64,000 nt of DNA from Hyunsoonleella aestuarii (GTDB lineage: Bacteria; Bacteroidota; Bacteroidia; Flavobacteriales; Flavobacteriaceae), in assembly GCF_006148925.1 (NCBI RefSeq), contig NZ_VAWB01000002.1, forward strand, positions 524,460-588,459, read 5' to 3'. A program made the translations under genes and the position numbers. Under the pieces are notes generated by a model. It saw only the letters and a program-made list of their open reading frames with translations, was not told the origin of the DNA and ran no database searches. Shown in pieces: positions 34,377-44,569 of the stretch (its first letter is position 1; each line of letters begins with the position of its first letter).

Positions 34377-36005
34377 TTAATCTAGATTAGGTAGTTCAAA
34401 ATCATCTAGAGCACTTGATTCTTTCATTAAATTCTCTATTGCCTCAACAGTTCTAGGAGCTTCACCTGACAGATTTATAGGTCCATTTTCTGTAATAAGA
34501 ATATCATCTTCAATCCTTACGGCTATCCCCCACCACTTTTTATCGCACGGACTCCCATCCGGGATATAAATCCCAGGCTCTACAGTTATAACTGTATTGG
34601 GTTTAAAGGCTTCATAGGTTCCAGGGTCGTGAACGTCCAAACCTAAATAATGCGATGTTCCGTGAGGGAAATACGTATGTTTTTCATCTACTGAAGAAAT
34701 TATCCCCAACTTTTGTAAACCTTCATTGATAACAATCTTTGCAACGTCATTCGGTTCATTAAAACTAGCACCTACAACTGAAGCTTTAATCCCCGCTTCT
34801 TGAGCCTCATACACCAAATTATAAATCAATTTTTGCTCAGAAGTAAACTTTCCGTTAGCCGGTATGGTTCTAGTTACATCTGCCGTATACCCATGATATT
34901 CTGCCCCTAAATCCATTAGTACCAAATCGTTCTCTACTTTCATTTTAGTGTTTTCAATATAGTGCAAAACGCAACCATTATTACCAGCACCTACAATACT
35001 TGGGTAGCCTTCGTATTCGCTACCATACTTTTTATAAACGTATTCATGAATTCCTTGTATCTCAGATTCAGACATATTTGGGTGCATTGCCTTCATAACT
35101 TCTCGCTGCCCCATAGCAGATATTCGAATGGCTTTTGTTAATAAAACTAATTCTTCCTCCGTCTTAATCTCACGTAATTTACCCATTAGTTCAGGAAGCA
35201 AACTTACATTTAAATTACTTTTATTTTCTGCTACTTTTGAGACAAGTTTTTGTTTCAATTCCATGCGTGTTGCATCATCTTGAGATTGGGAATATTTAAT
35301 TATAATCTCATCCTCGTTTAAATCGGGATAATAAGAAACCGCACGTCCAATAGTTTGTGCAACATTGGCACTATTATCAACTTCTGTAGCTTTAATAAGT
35401 TGATAAATCCTTATTTGATTTTGGGAAATTGGCGTAAAATTGTCATAATTAATTTGCTCCTTAAATGTTCCTATTAAAGAATGTAAATCGGCTTTATTGC
35501 CTTTCGAGTCTCTATAATCATCATGAAAATTATGAAAGAGAATCCTATCAAAATCCGAATAATTAATTCCAGAATCAACAAACTCACTTCCATTATATAC
35601 TTTTTCAAAACCTAGATTCTTTTTTGCCCCTTCAACGCCCAACCTATGTCCTGTCCACATTTCGGCTAAGGGATTTTTTTCTTGAACATATAACACCTCA
35701 TTAAAAGTGTTTTCATTATCAGCATTTATATCTTCAGAAAAAATTAAAAGCACTGCATGAGGCTCCTTATAACCTGTTAAATAATAAAAATTGGGGTCTT
35801 GATGATAGACATAATCAACATCGTTCGCTCTATTTCTAATAGGGTTTGCAAAAAACACAGCTATACTATTATCAGGTAATAATTCTCTAAGCGCTTGTCT
35901 TCTTTCTTTATGAAAATCTTTTGTTAGATAATCAGCTGGTAATCCATCTTGAGCAGAAATCAAAACAGAAAATAAAACTAAGAGGCAATTTAAAAAAAAT
36001 TTCAT
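34377..36005 (-). CDS. Secreted Xaa-Pro aminopeptidase (M24B)
   Basis: Removes an N-terminal residue before proline, using a dinuclear metal centre. A signal peptide (KFFLNCLLVLFSVLISA, cleavage near 18) precedes the aminopeptidase P N-terminal domain (about 30-180) and the pita-bread catalytic domain. The metal ligands are visible: Asp in LMDLGAEY, Asp in TADVTRT, His in HGTSHYLGLDVH, Glu in VEPGIYI and Glu in RIEDDI. At 542 residues it is longer than E. coli PepP (441) because of the signal and a longer middle. It is periplasmic or secreted, for peptide degradation. It faces gcvT divergently. Confidence 0.9.
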   Translation of the reverse strand: MKFFLNCLLVLFSVLISAQDGLPADYLTKDFHKERRQALRELLPDNSIAVFFANPIRNRANDVDYVYHQDPNFYYLTGYKEPHAVLLIFSEDINADNENTFNEVLYVQEKNPLAEMWTGHRLGVEGAKKNLGFEKVYNGSEFVDSGINYSDFDRILFHNFHDDYRDSKGNKADLHSLIGTFKEQINYDNFTPISQNQIRIYQLIKATEVDNSANVAQTIGRAVSYYPDLNEDEIIIKYSQSQDDATRMELKQKLVSKVAENKSNLNVSLLPELMGKLREIKTEEELVLLTKAIRISAMGQREVMKAMHPNMSESEIQGIHEYVYKKYGSEYEGYPSIVGAGNNGCVLHYIENTKMKVENDLVLMDLGAEYHGYTADVTRTIPANGKFTSEQKLIYNLVYEAQEAGIKASVVGASFNEPNDVAKIVINEGLQKLGIISSVDEKHTYFPHGTSHYLGLDVHDPGTYEAFKPNTVITVEPGIYIPDGSPCDKKWWGIAVRIEDDILITENGPINLSGEAPRTVEAIENLMKESSALDDFELPNLD

Positions 36006-36105
36006 GTTATAAAATTTAATTCCTAAATATACTGATTATAATAATCTTAAAAGCCCAATCTAATTTCTTAACGCTCTTTATGAAATTTGAACTAAGAATT
36101 TTCAA

Positions 36106-36113
36106 TACATTTG
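36106..36113 (+). promoter_or_regulatory. Bacteroidota -7 promoter element of gcvT (TACATTTG)
   Basis: TACATTTG matches TAnnTTTG, 28 bp before the gcvT ATG. TTTG at 36086-36089 lies 16 bases upstream, slightly closer than the usual -33 spacing. Confidence 0.55.
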
Positions 36114-36141
36114 CATCACTCAAGATTTAAAGTAGTTATTT

Positions 36142-37224
36142 ATGAAAAATACGGCCTTAAATGAAACTCATATTGCATTAGGTGCTAAAATGGTGCCGTT
36201 TGCAGGATATAACATGCCCGTTCAGTATGAAGGTGTAAACATAGAACATCAGACGGTTAGAGAAGCTGTTGGAGTATTTGATGTATCCCATATGGGCGAG
36301 TTTTTAATTGAAGGCGAGTATGCTCTTGATTTAATACAAAAAGTATCTAGTAATGATGCTTCAAAATTAGCGATAGGAAAAGCACAATACAGTTGCTTAC
36401 CAAATGATGATGGTGGTATTGTAGACGATTTAATTATTTATAAAATTAAAGAAGACACTTACTTATTGGTAGTTAATGCAAGTAATATAGAAAAAGACTG
36501 GAATTGGATACAGTCCAAAAATGATGTTGAGGCAACCATGCGAAATTTGAGTGAAGACTATTCACTTCTTGCTATTCAGGGCCCAAAAGCAGTTGAAGCC
36601 ATGCAAAGTTTAAGTAGTCATGATTTATCTGCTATTAAATTTTACAATTTTGTAGTTGGTGATTTTGCAGGTATTGATCATGTCATTATTTCAGCCACAG
36701 GGTATACTGGAAGTGGTGGTTTTGAAATTTATTGTAAGAATTCTGAAGTAAAACAAATTTGGGATAAAATTTTAGAAGCTGGAACAGATTTCGGTATAAA
36801 ACCAATAGGTTTAGCTGCAAGAGATACGCTGCGTTTGGAAATGGGTTATTGCCTCTACGGTAATGATATTGATGATACTACATCACCGATAGAAGCTGGT
36901 TTAAGTTGGATAACTAAATTCACTAAAAATTTCACTAACTCTGAAGCCTTAAAAGCCGAAAAAGAACACGGAGCAGAACGCAAACTTGTTGCTTTTGAAC
37001 TTGACGACCGTGGTATACCAAGACATGGTTATGATATTGTTGATGGTAATGGTAACAAAATAGGCAATGTAACTTCAGGTACCATGTCGCCATCTTTAGG
37101 TAAAGGTATTGGATTAGGCTATGTTCCAACAATATTTTCGCAGGTCGGTAGTAAAATTAATATTCAAGTTCGCAAAAAAGCTATCCCGGCAACGGTGGTT
37201 AAATTGCCTTTTTACAAAGTTTAA
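36142..37224 (+). CDS. gcvT: Glycine cleavage system T protein (aminomethyltransferase)
   Basis: Transfers the methylene group from H-protein-bound aminomethyl to tetrahydrofolate and releases ammonia. 360 residues, against 364 in E. coli. [19 protein letters not shown] at the start, [14 protein letters not shown], the folate-site [31 protein letters not shown] and [19 protein letters not shown] are conserved, and the C-terminal barrel has [20 protein letters not shown]. Other glycine cleavage genes are elsewhere. It precedes a reductase-like gene and a pterin dehydratase. Confidence 0.95.
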   Translation: MKNTALNETHIALGAKMVPFAGYNMPVQYEGVNIEHQTVREAVGVFDVSHMGEFLIEGEYALDLIQKVSSNDASKLAIGKAQYSCLPNDDGGIVDDLIIYKIKEDTYLLVVNASNIEKDWNWIQSKNDVEATMRNLSEDYSLLAIQGPKAVEAMQSLSSHDLSAIKFYNFVVGDFAGIDHVIISATGYTGSGGFEIYCKNSEVKQIWDKILEAGTDFGIKPIGLAARDTLRLEMGYCLYGNDIDDTTSPIEAGLSWITKFTKNFTNSEALKAEKEHGAERKLVAFELDDRGIPRHGYDIVDGNGNKIGNVTSGTMSPSLGKGIGLGYVPTIFSQVGSKINIQVRKKAIPATVVKLPFYKV

Positions 37225-37252
37225 TTAGGCTATTTTATTTGGCAAATTGTAG

Positions 37253-38092
37253 ATGACGGGGAAGCAACAAAATAGTAAACATCGTATATTAATTTTAGGT
37301 GGAAGTGGTTTCTTAGGAGGTGCTCTTTATAAAGAGCTTTGCCCCTATTTTAAGACCTACGGCACTTATTATAAAAGTAACAGACAGCTTGAGAAGAATC
37401 ATCACTTTTTTCAATACAATATAGAGGAAGACGATATTTATGAAATTTTAGATATTGTTAAGCCGACTATCATTATTTCTGCACTTAGAGGTGACTTTTC
37501 AAAACAGGTTATTGTTCATCAACATCTTGCGGAGTATGTTTATAAGCATAAAATAAAATTACTTTTCTTATCGTCAGCTAACGTATTCGACGCTTATATA
37601 AAGTATCCTAGTTATGAGGAAGATAAGACTTATAGCAATAGTATTTATGGGCATTTCAAGATAAAAATTGAAAATATGCTGTTACGCTTGCCTAAAAAAC
37701 AAATTGCCATTTTAAGAATGCCTATGGTTTTTGGGTCTCAAGCACCTCGTGTGCAAGAAATTATACAATTGGTCAAAGAAAAAGAACCCATAGAAATATT
37801 TCCTAATTTAATAATGAATGTTACGACCGATTCTAAAGTAACGCAACAGATACATTATATAATTAACAGAAATAAATCTGGTATTTTTCATTTGGGAAGC
37901 GATGATCTGGTTCATCATAATGATTTTATAAAGGAAATTATATCAACGTTAGAAATAAAAGAAAAGGTTTTATTCAAACATGTTTATACCACTAATGATG
38001 ACCGGTATTTAGCGGTCTTGCCTAAATTCAATAAACTACCAAAACATTTACATCTTAAAAGCTCAGAAATTTTAAAAGAGCTAAAAATATAA
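37253..38092 (+). CDS. RmlD-like NAD(P)-dependent epimerase/reductase
   Basis: A 279-residue Rossmann-fold protein of the extended short-chain family. ILGGSGFLGGALYKEL (about 13-28) is the dinucleotide motif GxxGxxG. LLFLSSANVFD is the Ser strand, and the active-site YxxxK is visible as YGHFKIK, near residue 131. Similarity is best to dTDP-4-dehydrorhamnose reductase (RmlD/YfjR-type), but no rhamnose genes are nearby and the size fits many related enzymes. It starts 28 bp after gcvT, so they are likely cotranscribed. The substrate is unknown. Confidence 0.78.
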   Translation: MTGKQQNSKHRILILGGSGFLGGALYKELCPYFKTYGTYYKSNRQLEKNHHFFQYNIEEDDIYEILDIVKPTIIISALRGDFSKQVIVHQHLAEYVYKHKIKLLFLSSANVFDAYIKYPSYEEDKTYSNSIYGHFKIKIENMLLRLPKKQIAILRMPMVFGSQAPRVQEIIQLVKEKEPIEIFPNLIMNVTTDSKVTQQIHYIINRNKSGIFHLGSDDLVHHNDFIKEIISTLEIKEKVLFKHVYTTNDDRYLAVLPKFNKLPKHLHLKSSEILKELKI

Positions 38093-38135
38093 TTAAAATT
38101 AATTAAATTGAAGTAAAATTTAAGACTACCCTAAT

Positions 38136-38426
38136 ATGACAAAACTTTCTGAACAAGATATAGAGAAAAAATTATTACGATTTCCAGATTGGGAATATTT
38201 TGACAATGCCATTCATGCAGAATTTGAATTTGAAAATTTTAAAGATTGCTTTAGTGCTATGAGTCGTATTGCTTTTGAGTGTGAAGCATTAAATCATCAT
38301 CCTAATTGGAGTAACGTTTACAACGTACTCTCAATTTCTTTGTCTACTCATGATGCCAATGGTGTGACCAACAAAGATTTTAAATTGGCAGAGGCTATTG
38401 AAAATATTGTTGAACCAGAGGAATAA
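38136..38426 (+). CDS. 4a-hydroxytetrahydrobiopterin dehydratase
   Basis: A 96-residue pterin-4a-carbinolamine dehydratase. It holds ALNHHPNWSNVYN, the conserved His-His-Pro-x-W active site, followed by LSTHDANGVTNKDFKLA, the Asp and Thr region of the fold. It recycles the pterin cofactor after aromatic amino acid hydroxylation. No phenylalanine hydroxylase gene is adjacent. It lies in a plus-strand run with gcvT and yebC. Confidence 0.92.
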   Translation: MTKLSEQDIEKKLLRFPDWEYFDNAIHAEFEFENFKDCFSAMSRIAFECEALNHHPNWSNVYNVLSISLSTHDANGVTNKDFKLAEAIENIVEPEE

Positions 38427-38490
38427 TTTGGTTTTAACCCATACATTTTTAACTTTACAACCGATTAAAATATAACATAAATTAACTACT

Positions 38491-39234
38491 ATGGGAAGAG
38501 CTTTTGAGTTTAGAAAAGCAAGAAAAATGAAGCGTTGGTCTGCTATGAGTAAAGCCTTTACTAGAATTGGTAAAGACATTGTAATGGCAGTAAAAGAAGG
38601 TGGTCCTGATCCAGATAGTAATTCAAGATTACGTGCTGTAATACAAAATGCCAAAGCCGTAAATATGCCTAAGGATAATATCGAACGGGCAATAAAAAGA
38701 GCTAGTGATAAAAATCAAGGTGATTATAAAGAAGTGGTTTTTGAAGGCTATGCTCAGCATGGTATTGCAGTTCTGGTAGAAACTGCTACAGATAATAACA
38801 CAAGAACCGTAGCAAATGTTAGAAGTTATTTTAACAAATGTGATGGTAGTCTTGGAACATCAGGTTCGGTTGTCTTTATGTTCGATCATACTTGTAATTT
38901 TAAAATTATGGGTGAAGCTTTGGACTTAGAAGAATTAGAGTTAGAGCTTATAGATTTTGGTGTTGAAGAAATTTTTGAAGATACCGATGAAGATGCGGAT
39001 GGCAATGAAGTTAACAGTGTGATGATTTATGCGCCTTTTGAAAGCTTTGGTAAAATTCAACATTATTTAGAAGAAAATAATATTGAAATTTTGTCTTCTG
39101 GCTTTGAACGAATCCCTCAGGTAACAAAACAGCTCACTCCAGAGCAAGCTGAAGATGTCGAAAAACTTTTAGAAAAGCTTGAAGAAGATGATGACGTACA
39201 AAACGTTTATCATACCATGGAAGAAATAGAGTAA
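38491..39234 (+). CDS. YebC/PmpR-family protein (TACO1-like)
   Basis: A 247-residue member of the YebC family: MGRAFEFRKARKMKRWSAMS, then KAFTRIGKDIVMAVKEGGPD, LRAVIQNAKAVNMPKDNIER in the first domain and FNKCDGSLGTSGSVVFMF further on. Members bind DNA as regulators in some bacteria. Recent work on the family shows a role in translation of proline-rich or difficult stretches, like mitochondrial TACO1. The acidic C-terminus (EDVEKLLEKLEEDDDVQ) is usual. Confidence 0.93.
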   Translation: MGRAFEFRKARKMKRWSAMSKAFTRIGKDIVMAVKEGGPDPDSNSRLRAVIQNAKAVNMPKDNIERAIKRASDKNQGDYKEVVFEGYAQHGIAVLVETATDNNTRTVANVRSYFNKCDGSLGTSGSVVFMFDHTCNFKIMGEALDLEELELELIDFGVEEIFEDTDEDADGNEVNSVMIYAPFESFGKIQHYLEENNIEILSSGFERIPQVTKQLTPEQAEDVEKLLEKLEEDDDVQNVYHTMEEIE

Positions 39235-39256
39235 TAAAAACAAACATTCGTAAATA

Positions 39257-39288
39257 TTAAAAAGAGGGCATTGCTCCTCTTTTTTTTG
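39257..39288 (+). terminator. Rho-independent terminator after yebC
   Basis: AGAGG (39263-39267) pairs with CCTCT (39276-39280), extended by A-T pairs on both sides. A run of eight T follows. Confidence 0.7.
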
Positions 39289-39323
39289 TAAATTATGTGA
39301 CCTATTATTAATACAATAAAATT

Positions 39324-40328
39324 ATGAGGTTATTTAAAGTATTAGTTATGTTGTTTATGTTATCAGTTTCAAACGCGCAATCAAATGAAGTCCTCACATT
39401 TCTAAATACTTTGAATGAAAATCAACTTAGTAAAACAATTTTATCGTTTGATAATACAAGTAGGGAAACTTGGCATTTCTTGCCTGGGACTATGTATAAA
39501 AGACATGGTATTGCTTTATATGATTTGGATGAAACTCAAAAAACGCATGCATTCAATTTATTAAAATATCATTTAAGCAGCACAGGATATTTAAAAACAA
39601 AAAAAATAATTGAGCTTGAACGCTATCTTGGAGAGCTGTCTGGAAAAAAAGTTTTTAGAGATCCTGAAAAATACTATTTTGCTTTCTACGGAAATCCAAA
39701 AAAAGATTCTTTATGGTCGTGGTCTTTTGAGGGACATCATATCTCTTTAAATTTTACTGTATCAAATGAAAAAATTTCCGCATCTCCAAGATTTATGGGC
39801 ACCAATCCTGCAGAGATAAAGGAAGGTCCTTTAAAAGGACAGCGCGTATTAAATAAAGAAGAAGATTTGGCTTTTGAATTAATAAATTCAATGGGTGAAG
39901 AGCAAAGGGCTAAAACCATATTTAAATCAATTGCATTTCCTGATATATTGACTTCTAACAAATCTAAAGTTGCACCATTAGAAAATGAAGGGATAAAAGC
40001 TAAAAACCTCAATGAAAAACAAAAAGCCATATTAACTAAATTAATTAAAGAGTACTTGTTAACCTTACCTCAGGAATTAGCCAAAGAGCGTTACCGTGCT
40101 ATACAAATAGCCGAATTTGATGATATAAGATTTGCATGGGCGGGATCAACAGACTTAACTAAAGGACATTATTATAGAATTCAAGGAGATACTTTTTTAA
40201 TTGAATTTGATAATACTCAAAATAATGCTAACCATGTCCACTTAGTATGGCGAGAATTTAATGGTGATTTTGGGAGGGATTTAATAAAAGAACATTACGA
40301 AAAATCAGATCATCATAAACAAAAATAA
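39324..40328 (+). CDS. Secreted DUF3500 protein
   Basis: A 334-residue protein with signal peptide RLFKVLVMLFMLSVSNAQ (cleavage near 19). The body matches DUF3500: SRETWHFLPGTMYKRHGIAL, a Trp-rich SLWSWSFEGHHISLNFTVS, and near the end FAWAGSTDLTKGHYYRIQG and NANHVHLVWREFNGDFGRD. The family is found in secreted proteins of many bacteria and fungi; its reaction is not known. It stands alone between a terminator and a convergent gene. Confidence 0.82.
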   Translation: MRLFKVLVMLFMLSVSNAQSNEVLTFLNTLNENQLSKTILSFDNTSRETWHFLPGTMYKRHGIALYDLDETQKTHAFNLLKYHLSSTGYLKTKKIIELERYLGELSGKKVFRDPEKYYFAFYGNPKKDSLWSWSFEGHHISLNFTVSNEKISASPRFMGTNPAEIKEGPLKGQRVLNKEEDLAFELINSMGEEQRAKTIFKSIAFPDILTSNKSKVAPLENEGIKAKNLNEKQKAILTKLIKEYLLTLPQELAKERYRAIQIAEFDDIRFAWAGSTDLTKGHYYRIQGDTFLIEFDNTQNNANHVHLVWREFNGDFGRDLIKEHYEKSDHHKQK

Positions 40329-40349
40329 AAGGGTTAATTTATAATTTGT

Positions 40350-41087
40350 TTATTTATTCTTTACATAAATAAGTTTAAATCTTGCATTGGCTTGATCCCG
40401 TTGCTCAATTTCGAAGTTTTCTCCAAGTGATTTAAATAGTGGTGTTAGCTTGGAAAAACCAAAGTTACGTGAATCAAAATTTGGTTGTTTTTTTAAAATT
40501 AAGGAGCCAACATCTCCTAAAAAAGCCCATCCATCCTCATCCGCAGCATCATCAACTGAATTCTGAAGAAGTTTAATCACTTTTGGTGTTATATTATATA
40601 GGTTTTCTTTTTTCTTCTTACCGCTTTTTACTCCTTTATCATTATCTTCATCATTGGCAAGAATTTCTAAATAAATAAACTTATCACAGGCCACAATAAA
40701 TGGATTCGGTGTTTTCTTCTCTCCCATACCATAAACAACCATGGCTGCTTCACGTAAACGAGTTGCTAATTTTGTAAAATCACTATCAGAAGATACTAAG
40801 CAAAAACCATTTACTTTTTCTGAATATAAAATATCCATAGCATCAATTATCATGGCTGAGTCTGTGGCATTTTTTCCTGTAGTATAACCATATTGCTGAA
40901 TAGGTGTTATAGCATTTTCTAACAACACATTTTTCCATTTTGATAAATGTGGCTTTGTCCAATCACCATAAATTCGTTTTATGGTTGGTGTACCATATTT
41001 AGCTATTTCCTCCATCATTTCAGAAATATACTTGGATGGTATATTATCACCATCTATAAGCACTGCAATTTTTGTGTCTTTAATCAT
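40350..41087 (-). CDS. NYN-domain (PIN-like) nuclease-type protein with C-terminal OST-HTH
   Basis: A 245-residue protein. Residues about 5-145 are a LabA/DUF88 NYN domain, with AVLIDGDNIPSKY, GKNATDSAMIIDAMDI and LVSSDSDFTKLATRLRE giving the acidic residues expected for PIN-type RNA hydrolysis. A Lys-rich link (KSGKKKKEN) leads to a small C-terminal domain. DGWAFLGDVGSLILKKQPNFDSRNFGFSKL matches the OST-HTH/LOTUS form, proposed to bind RNA. RNA cleavage is inferred from fold. A CAAAACTA -7 element is at 41162-41169. Confidence 0.85.
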   Translation of the reverse strand: MIKDTKIAVLIDGDNIPSKYISEMMEEIAKYGTPTIKRIYGDWTKPHLSKWKNVLLENAITPIQQYGYTTGKNATDSAMIIDAMDILYSEKVNGFCLVSSDSDFTKLATRLREAAMVVYGMGEKKTPNPFIVACDKFIYLEILANDEDNDKGVKSGKKKKENLYNITPKVIKLLQNSVDDAADEDGWAFLGDVGSLILKKQPNFDSRNFGFSKLTPLFKSLGENFEIEQRDQANARFKLIYVKNK

Positions 41088-41161
41088 TTGTTAAAAATAC
41101 TTAAAATAAAGTGACTAGTTCAATGGCATAGGGTTTATCTTTTTTAACCTGTTGTTTTTAA

Positions 41162-41169
41162 CAAAACTA
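41162..41169 (-). promoter_or_regulatory. Bacteroidota -7 promoter element (TAGTTTTG on the minus strand)
   Basis: CAAAACTA on the plus strand reads TAGTTTTG on the minus strand, a TAnnTTTG match 75 bp before the NYN gene start. Confidence 0.4.
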
Positions 41170-41261
41170 TAAGATAATGAACCTCTCTTAATACCTAAAT
41201 TTGCAATCGACTATTTTTTTAATAAATAATGAGGATTTGAAATCTATTAAAATCATTAATT

Positions 41262-43853
41262 ATGATAATAAAACCATTTAAAGTATCGCAAAATTTTTTA
41301 ATTACCCTATTAATGTTATGTGTTTTTTTACCTACTCACTCTAACGCTCAGAAAAAGAGAAAAAAGAAAAAAGACAACATTGAGACTGCAGCCGTAGCTC
41401 CTCCAAAGAAAACGAAAGAAAAAACTATAGCAGAACTTGTAAAATCCTCAAAAGAAATTAATGGTTTATTTAAGCTATATCAAGATACTATCACTGGGTC
41501 TTTACAAATGCTTATTAAAGAAAATCAAATTGGAAAAGAGTTTATCCATTTTGGCCAGATTGCAGAGGGCCTTGCTGATGGTGGTTTTACTATTAGAGGT
41601 GCATATAGAGGCTCTAAAATTTTTAAGGTAAAAAAGTATTTTAATAAGATTGAGTTTGTTACCCAAAACACCTCCTTGTATTTCGACCCGAACAACGCTA
41701 TTTCAAAAGCTAAGGATGCCAACATAAGTGAGGGGAATATGGCAAGTTTAAAAATCGAAGCCCAGGACCAAGAGAAAGGTCTCTACCTTATAAAAGCAGA
41801 TGAACTATTTTTAAAAGAAACATTATTACAAATAAAACCTGCGAGTCGACCTAGTACTCCGCCAACAGCTTTTAAATTAGGCAATCTTAATAAAGATAAA
41901 ACCAAAATTGAAAGTATTAAAAACTATCCTGAAAACGTAAATGTTAAAGTAGAATATGTCTATTCTAAGCCCTCCACCTTAAATAATGGTTCCAATGCGG
42001 TATCTGATGGGCGCAATGTTAGCATAAAGGTCTTTCATAGCTTAATTGCGTTACCGGATAACGATTATGAACCCAGATTTGATGACCCTAGAGTTGGCTA
42101 TTGGATAATGAAAATTAATGATCAAACTTCAACAAGTGCAACGCCATTTAGAGATGTCATCCATCGCTGGCATTTAAAAAAGAAAAATCCTGAAGCTGAA
42201 ATTTCAGAACCTGTTAAACCCATTACTTGGTGGATGGAAAATACCACACCCTTGGAATGGAGATCTACTATAAAAGGCGCGGTTTTAGAGTGGAATAAAG
42301 CCTTTGAAAAAGCAGGTTTTAAAAATGCTATCGTTGTAAAACAACAACCAGATGACGCTGATTGGGATGCTGGAGATATTCGGTACAATGTGCTTCGTTG
42401 GACATCTTCTCCTAGTCCACGTTTTGGAGGTTATGGCCCTCATTTAGCAAACCCAAGAACTGGAGAAACATTTGCATCAGATATTATGCTAGAGTATAAT
42501 ATATTTAGGAATTCAGATTACGCTACCAAACTATATGGTAATGTTGATAATGTGTTTGACCCCTATCATATGGAAGAAAGCTTAAATTCTGAAAATTATT
42601 GTATGCTAGCTCAAGGCATGCAAGCTAATATCCATTTTGCACAAACTGCGGCAACCGTTTTTGGAGCTTCTGATTACGATTTAAATGAAATTCAAAAGCA
42701 AGCACTTAAAGGAGTTGTAATACACGAAATCGGACATACACTAGGATTGAATCATAACTTTAAAGCTAGCCAGTTATACTCCCCTGAGCAGCTTGCTGAC
42801 CCTAAATTCATTGAAGGCAAGTGTTTAACAGCCTCTATTATGGATTACGCTATTACTAATGTAACCAGAGATCGAAGTAAGCAAGGGCAATATAACGACG
42901 TAACCATAGGTCCTTATGATGTTTGGGCTATTCAACTAGGATATAAACCATTTAAAAGTGAAGCTGACCGACAAGCTTTATTAAATGAATCAACAAAACC
43001 AGAACATATATTTGGTAATGATGCCGATGATATGCGTTCCTCTGGTAAAGGTATTGATCCAAGAGCTATGATTTTTGACCAATCTAGTGACCCTATTGCT
43101 TATTCAATTGATCGTATAGGATTGGCTGACGATTTAATGAAAACAGCAAAAGAAAAATTTACAAACAATGGAGCGTCATTTCATGAATTAAGACGCGTGT
43201 ACTATACCTTAAGTGCTCAAAAATCTATCGCAGCAAGGGTTATCTCAAGATATATTGGAGGAGTTTATGTAGATCGAGCTATGGCAGGACAAGAAGGCGG
43301 AAAGCAGCCTTATACACCTGTAAGTATAGAAGAACAAAAACGCGCAATGAATGCTTTAAAAACTTATGTTTTTGCCCCTGATGCGTTTAATGCTCCAAAT
43401 GATTTATTTAATTATTTAGCCAGACAGCGACGCGGATTTGATTATACGCAGGAAGATCCAAAAATCCACGCTCAAATATTAGGCTATCAGAAGAATGTTC
43501 TGAATCATATTTTACATCCTAACACACTTCAAAGGATTACAGATTCTCAATTATATGGTAATAAATATAGCCTGTCTATGATGATGACAGATTTAAACAA
43601 TGCTATTTTTAAGGCTGACATCTATGGAAATGTGAACACATTTAGGCAAAATCTTCAGATTGAATATGCGAAAAACTTAATAAATCTATTAACAGGAAAG
43701 CAAAAAGATCGTTTTAGCCATAATGCCAAATCATTGGCACTCTATAGTTTAAAAAATATTAGAACCATGGCAGCACCTTCTGGTAATATTGAATCTAGGG
43801 CTCATAAGCATCATTTAAGAACCCTTATTGATAATGCTTTAGAAGATATTTAA
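41262..43853 (+). CDS. Large secreted zinc-dependent metalloprotease (DUF5117/DUF4953)
   Basis: An 863-residue exported protein. A signal peptide at about 10-29 (FLITLLMLCVFLPTHSNAQ) is followed by a Lys-rich stretch (KKRKKKKD). A DUF5118/DUF5117-type N-terminal half contains QDQEKGLYLIKADELF, and a catalytic half holds the zinc motif VIHEIGHTLGLNHNFKAS (HExxHxxGxxH). ASIMDYAITNVTRD downstream is the Met-turn. This family is common in Bacteroidota, usually as periplasmic or outer-membrane-associated peptidases. There is no T9SS sorting domain. The substrate is unknown. A strong terminator follows. Confidence 0.85.
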   Translation: MIIKPFKVSQNFLITLLMLCVFLPTHSNAQKKRKKKKDNIETAAVAPPKKTKEKTIAELVKSSKEINGLFKLYQDTITGSLQMLIKENQIGKEFIHFGQIAEGLADGGFTIRGAYRGSKIFKVKKYFNKIEFVTQNTSLYFDPNNAISKAKDANISEGNMASLKIEAQDQEKGLYLIKADELFLKETLLQIKPASRPSTPPTAFKLGNLNKDKTKIESIKNYPENVNVKVEYVYSKPSTLNNGSNAVSDGRNVSIKVFHSLIALPDNDYEPRFDDPRVGYWIMKINDQTSTSATPFRDVIHRWHLKKKNPEAEISEPVKPITWWMENTTPLEWRSTIKGAVLEWNKAFEKAGFKNAIVVKQQPDDADWDAGDIRYNVLRWTSSPSPRFGGYGPHLANPRTGETFASDIMLEYNIFRNSDYATKLYGNVDNVFDPYHMEESLNSENYCMLAQGMQANIHFAQTAATVFGASDYDLNEIQKQALKGVVIHEIGHTLGLNHNFKASQLYSPEQLADPKFIEGKCLTASIMDYAITNVTRDRSKQGQYNDVTIGPYDVWAIQLGYKPFKSEADRQALLNESTKPEHIFGNDADDMRSSGKGIDPRAMIFDQSSDPIAYSIDRIGLADDLMKTAKEKFTNNGASFHELRRVYYTLSAQKSIAARVISRYIGGVYVDRAMAGQEGGKQPYTPVSIEEQKRAMNALKTYVFAPDAFNAPNDLFNYLARQRRGFDYTQEDPKIHAQILGYQKNVLNHILHPNTLQRITDSQLYGNKYSLSMMMTDLNNAIFKADIYGNVNTFRQNLQIEYAKNLINLLTGKQKDRFSHNAKSLALYSLKNIRTMAAPSGNIESRAHKHHLRTLIDNALEDI

Positions 43854-43876
43854 TATTGTATGTTAGTAATATTAAG

Positions 43877-43909
43877 AAAAGCTACTTCAAAAATGGAGTA
43901 GCTTTTTTT
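43877..43909 (+). terminator. Rho-independent terminator after the metalloprotease
   Basis: GCTACT (43881-43886) pairs with AGTAGC (43897-43902), extended by AAAA/TTTT. A run of seven T follows. Confidence 0.85.
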
Positions 43910-44019
43910 ATTGAGAGCGTATGTTTCTTTTTAGGGACAATCAATTGTTTACTTTATGTTTCACACGCTTATTTTATAAAATAAAATCAAACTCTATGCC
44001 ATAAATCAATATGCAATTA

Positions 44020-44568
44020 TTATGAGTATTCTGGAATCTTACCTTTTACTCCTTCAAAAAAACGTCTCATAGTTTTAAAATCGTTTTCAATATTCTCTGC
44101 TGGGTAAAAAGGTTCTGAAATTTTATTTTGTTTATTCTCGAAGTCCAAAGTGAACATGATAATAGGCACATTAGCTTCTTTGGCTATATAATAAAACCCT
44201 GTTCTCCATTTATCTACTTTTCTTCTTGTACCTTCTGGCGACAATGTCATTCTAAATTCCTCTTTATCTTTAAAGAGTTTTGCTATGGCCTTTACTTTAT
44301 TTTCAGACTTATGTCTATCAATAGGTGCACCTCCTAATAATCTAAACAACCACCCTATCGGGAAAACAAATAGTTCTTTTTTACCAACAAAATTGGTTTT
44401 TACTTTTAAGACTGAACGGAGTAAAACACCAATATAGAAATCGTGCCAACTCGTATGGGGTGCCGCAATAATAACTGCTTTTTTTACCGTGTCTTTCGAT
44501 AAGTTAGTATTCCCTACTACTTGCCATCCTAAAACTTTAAAATATATAAATTTGGCAAGCCATCTCAT
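44020..44568 (-). CDS. 1-acyl-sn-glycerol-3-phosphate acyltransferase-like protein
   Basis: A 182-residue PlsC-family acyltransferase. Catalytic HTSWHD (HxxxxD, about residues 37-42) and the substrate-binding SPEGTRRK are both visible. RTGFYYIAKEANVPIIMF follows. There is a hydrophobic N-terminal anchor (WLAKFIYFKVLGW). It is shorter than E. coli PlsC (245), as in a group of small relatives. It adds an acyl chain, but whether to lysophosphatidate or to another acceptor is unclear. Its start is 1 bp after the KdnB-like gene stop on the same strand. Confidence 0.85.
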   Translation of the reverse strand: MRWLAKFIYFKVLGWQVVGNTNLSKDTVKKAVIIAAPHTSWHDFYIGVLLRSVLKVKTNFVGKKELFVFPIGWLFRLLGGAPIDRHKSENKVKAIAKLFKDKEEFRMTLSPEGTRRKVDKWRTGFYYIAKEANVPIIMFTLDFENKQNKISEPFYPAENIENDFKTMRRFFEGVKGKIPEYS

Positions 44569-44569
44569 A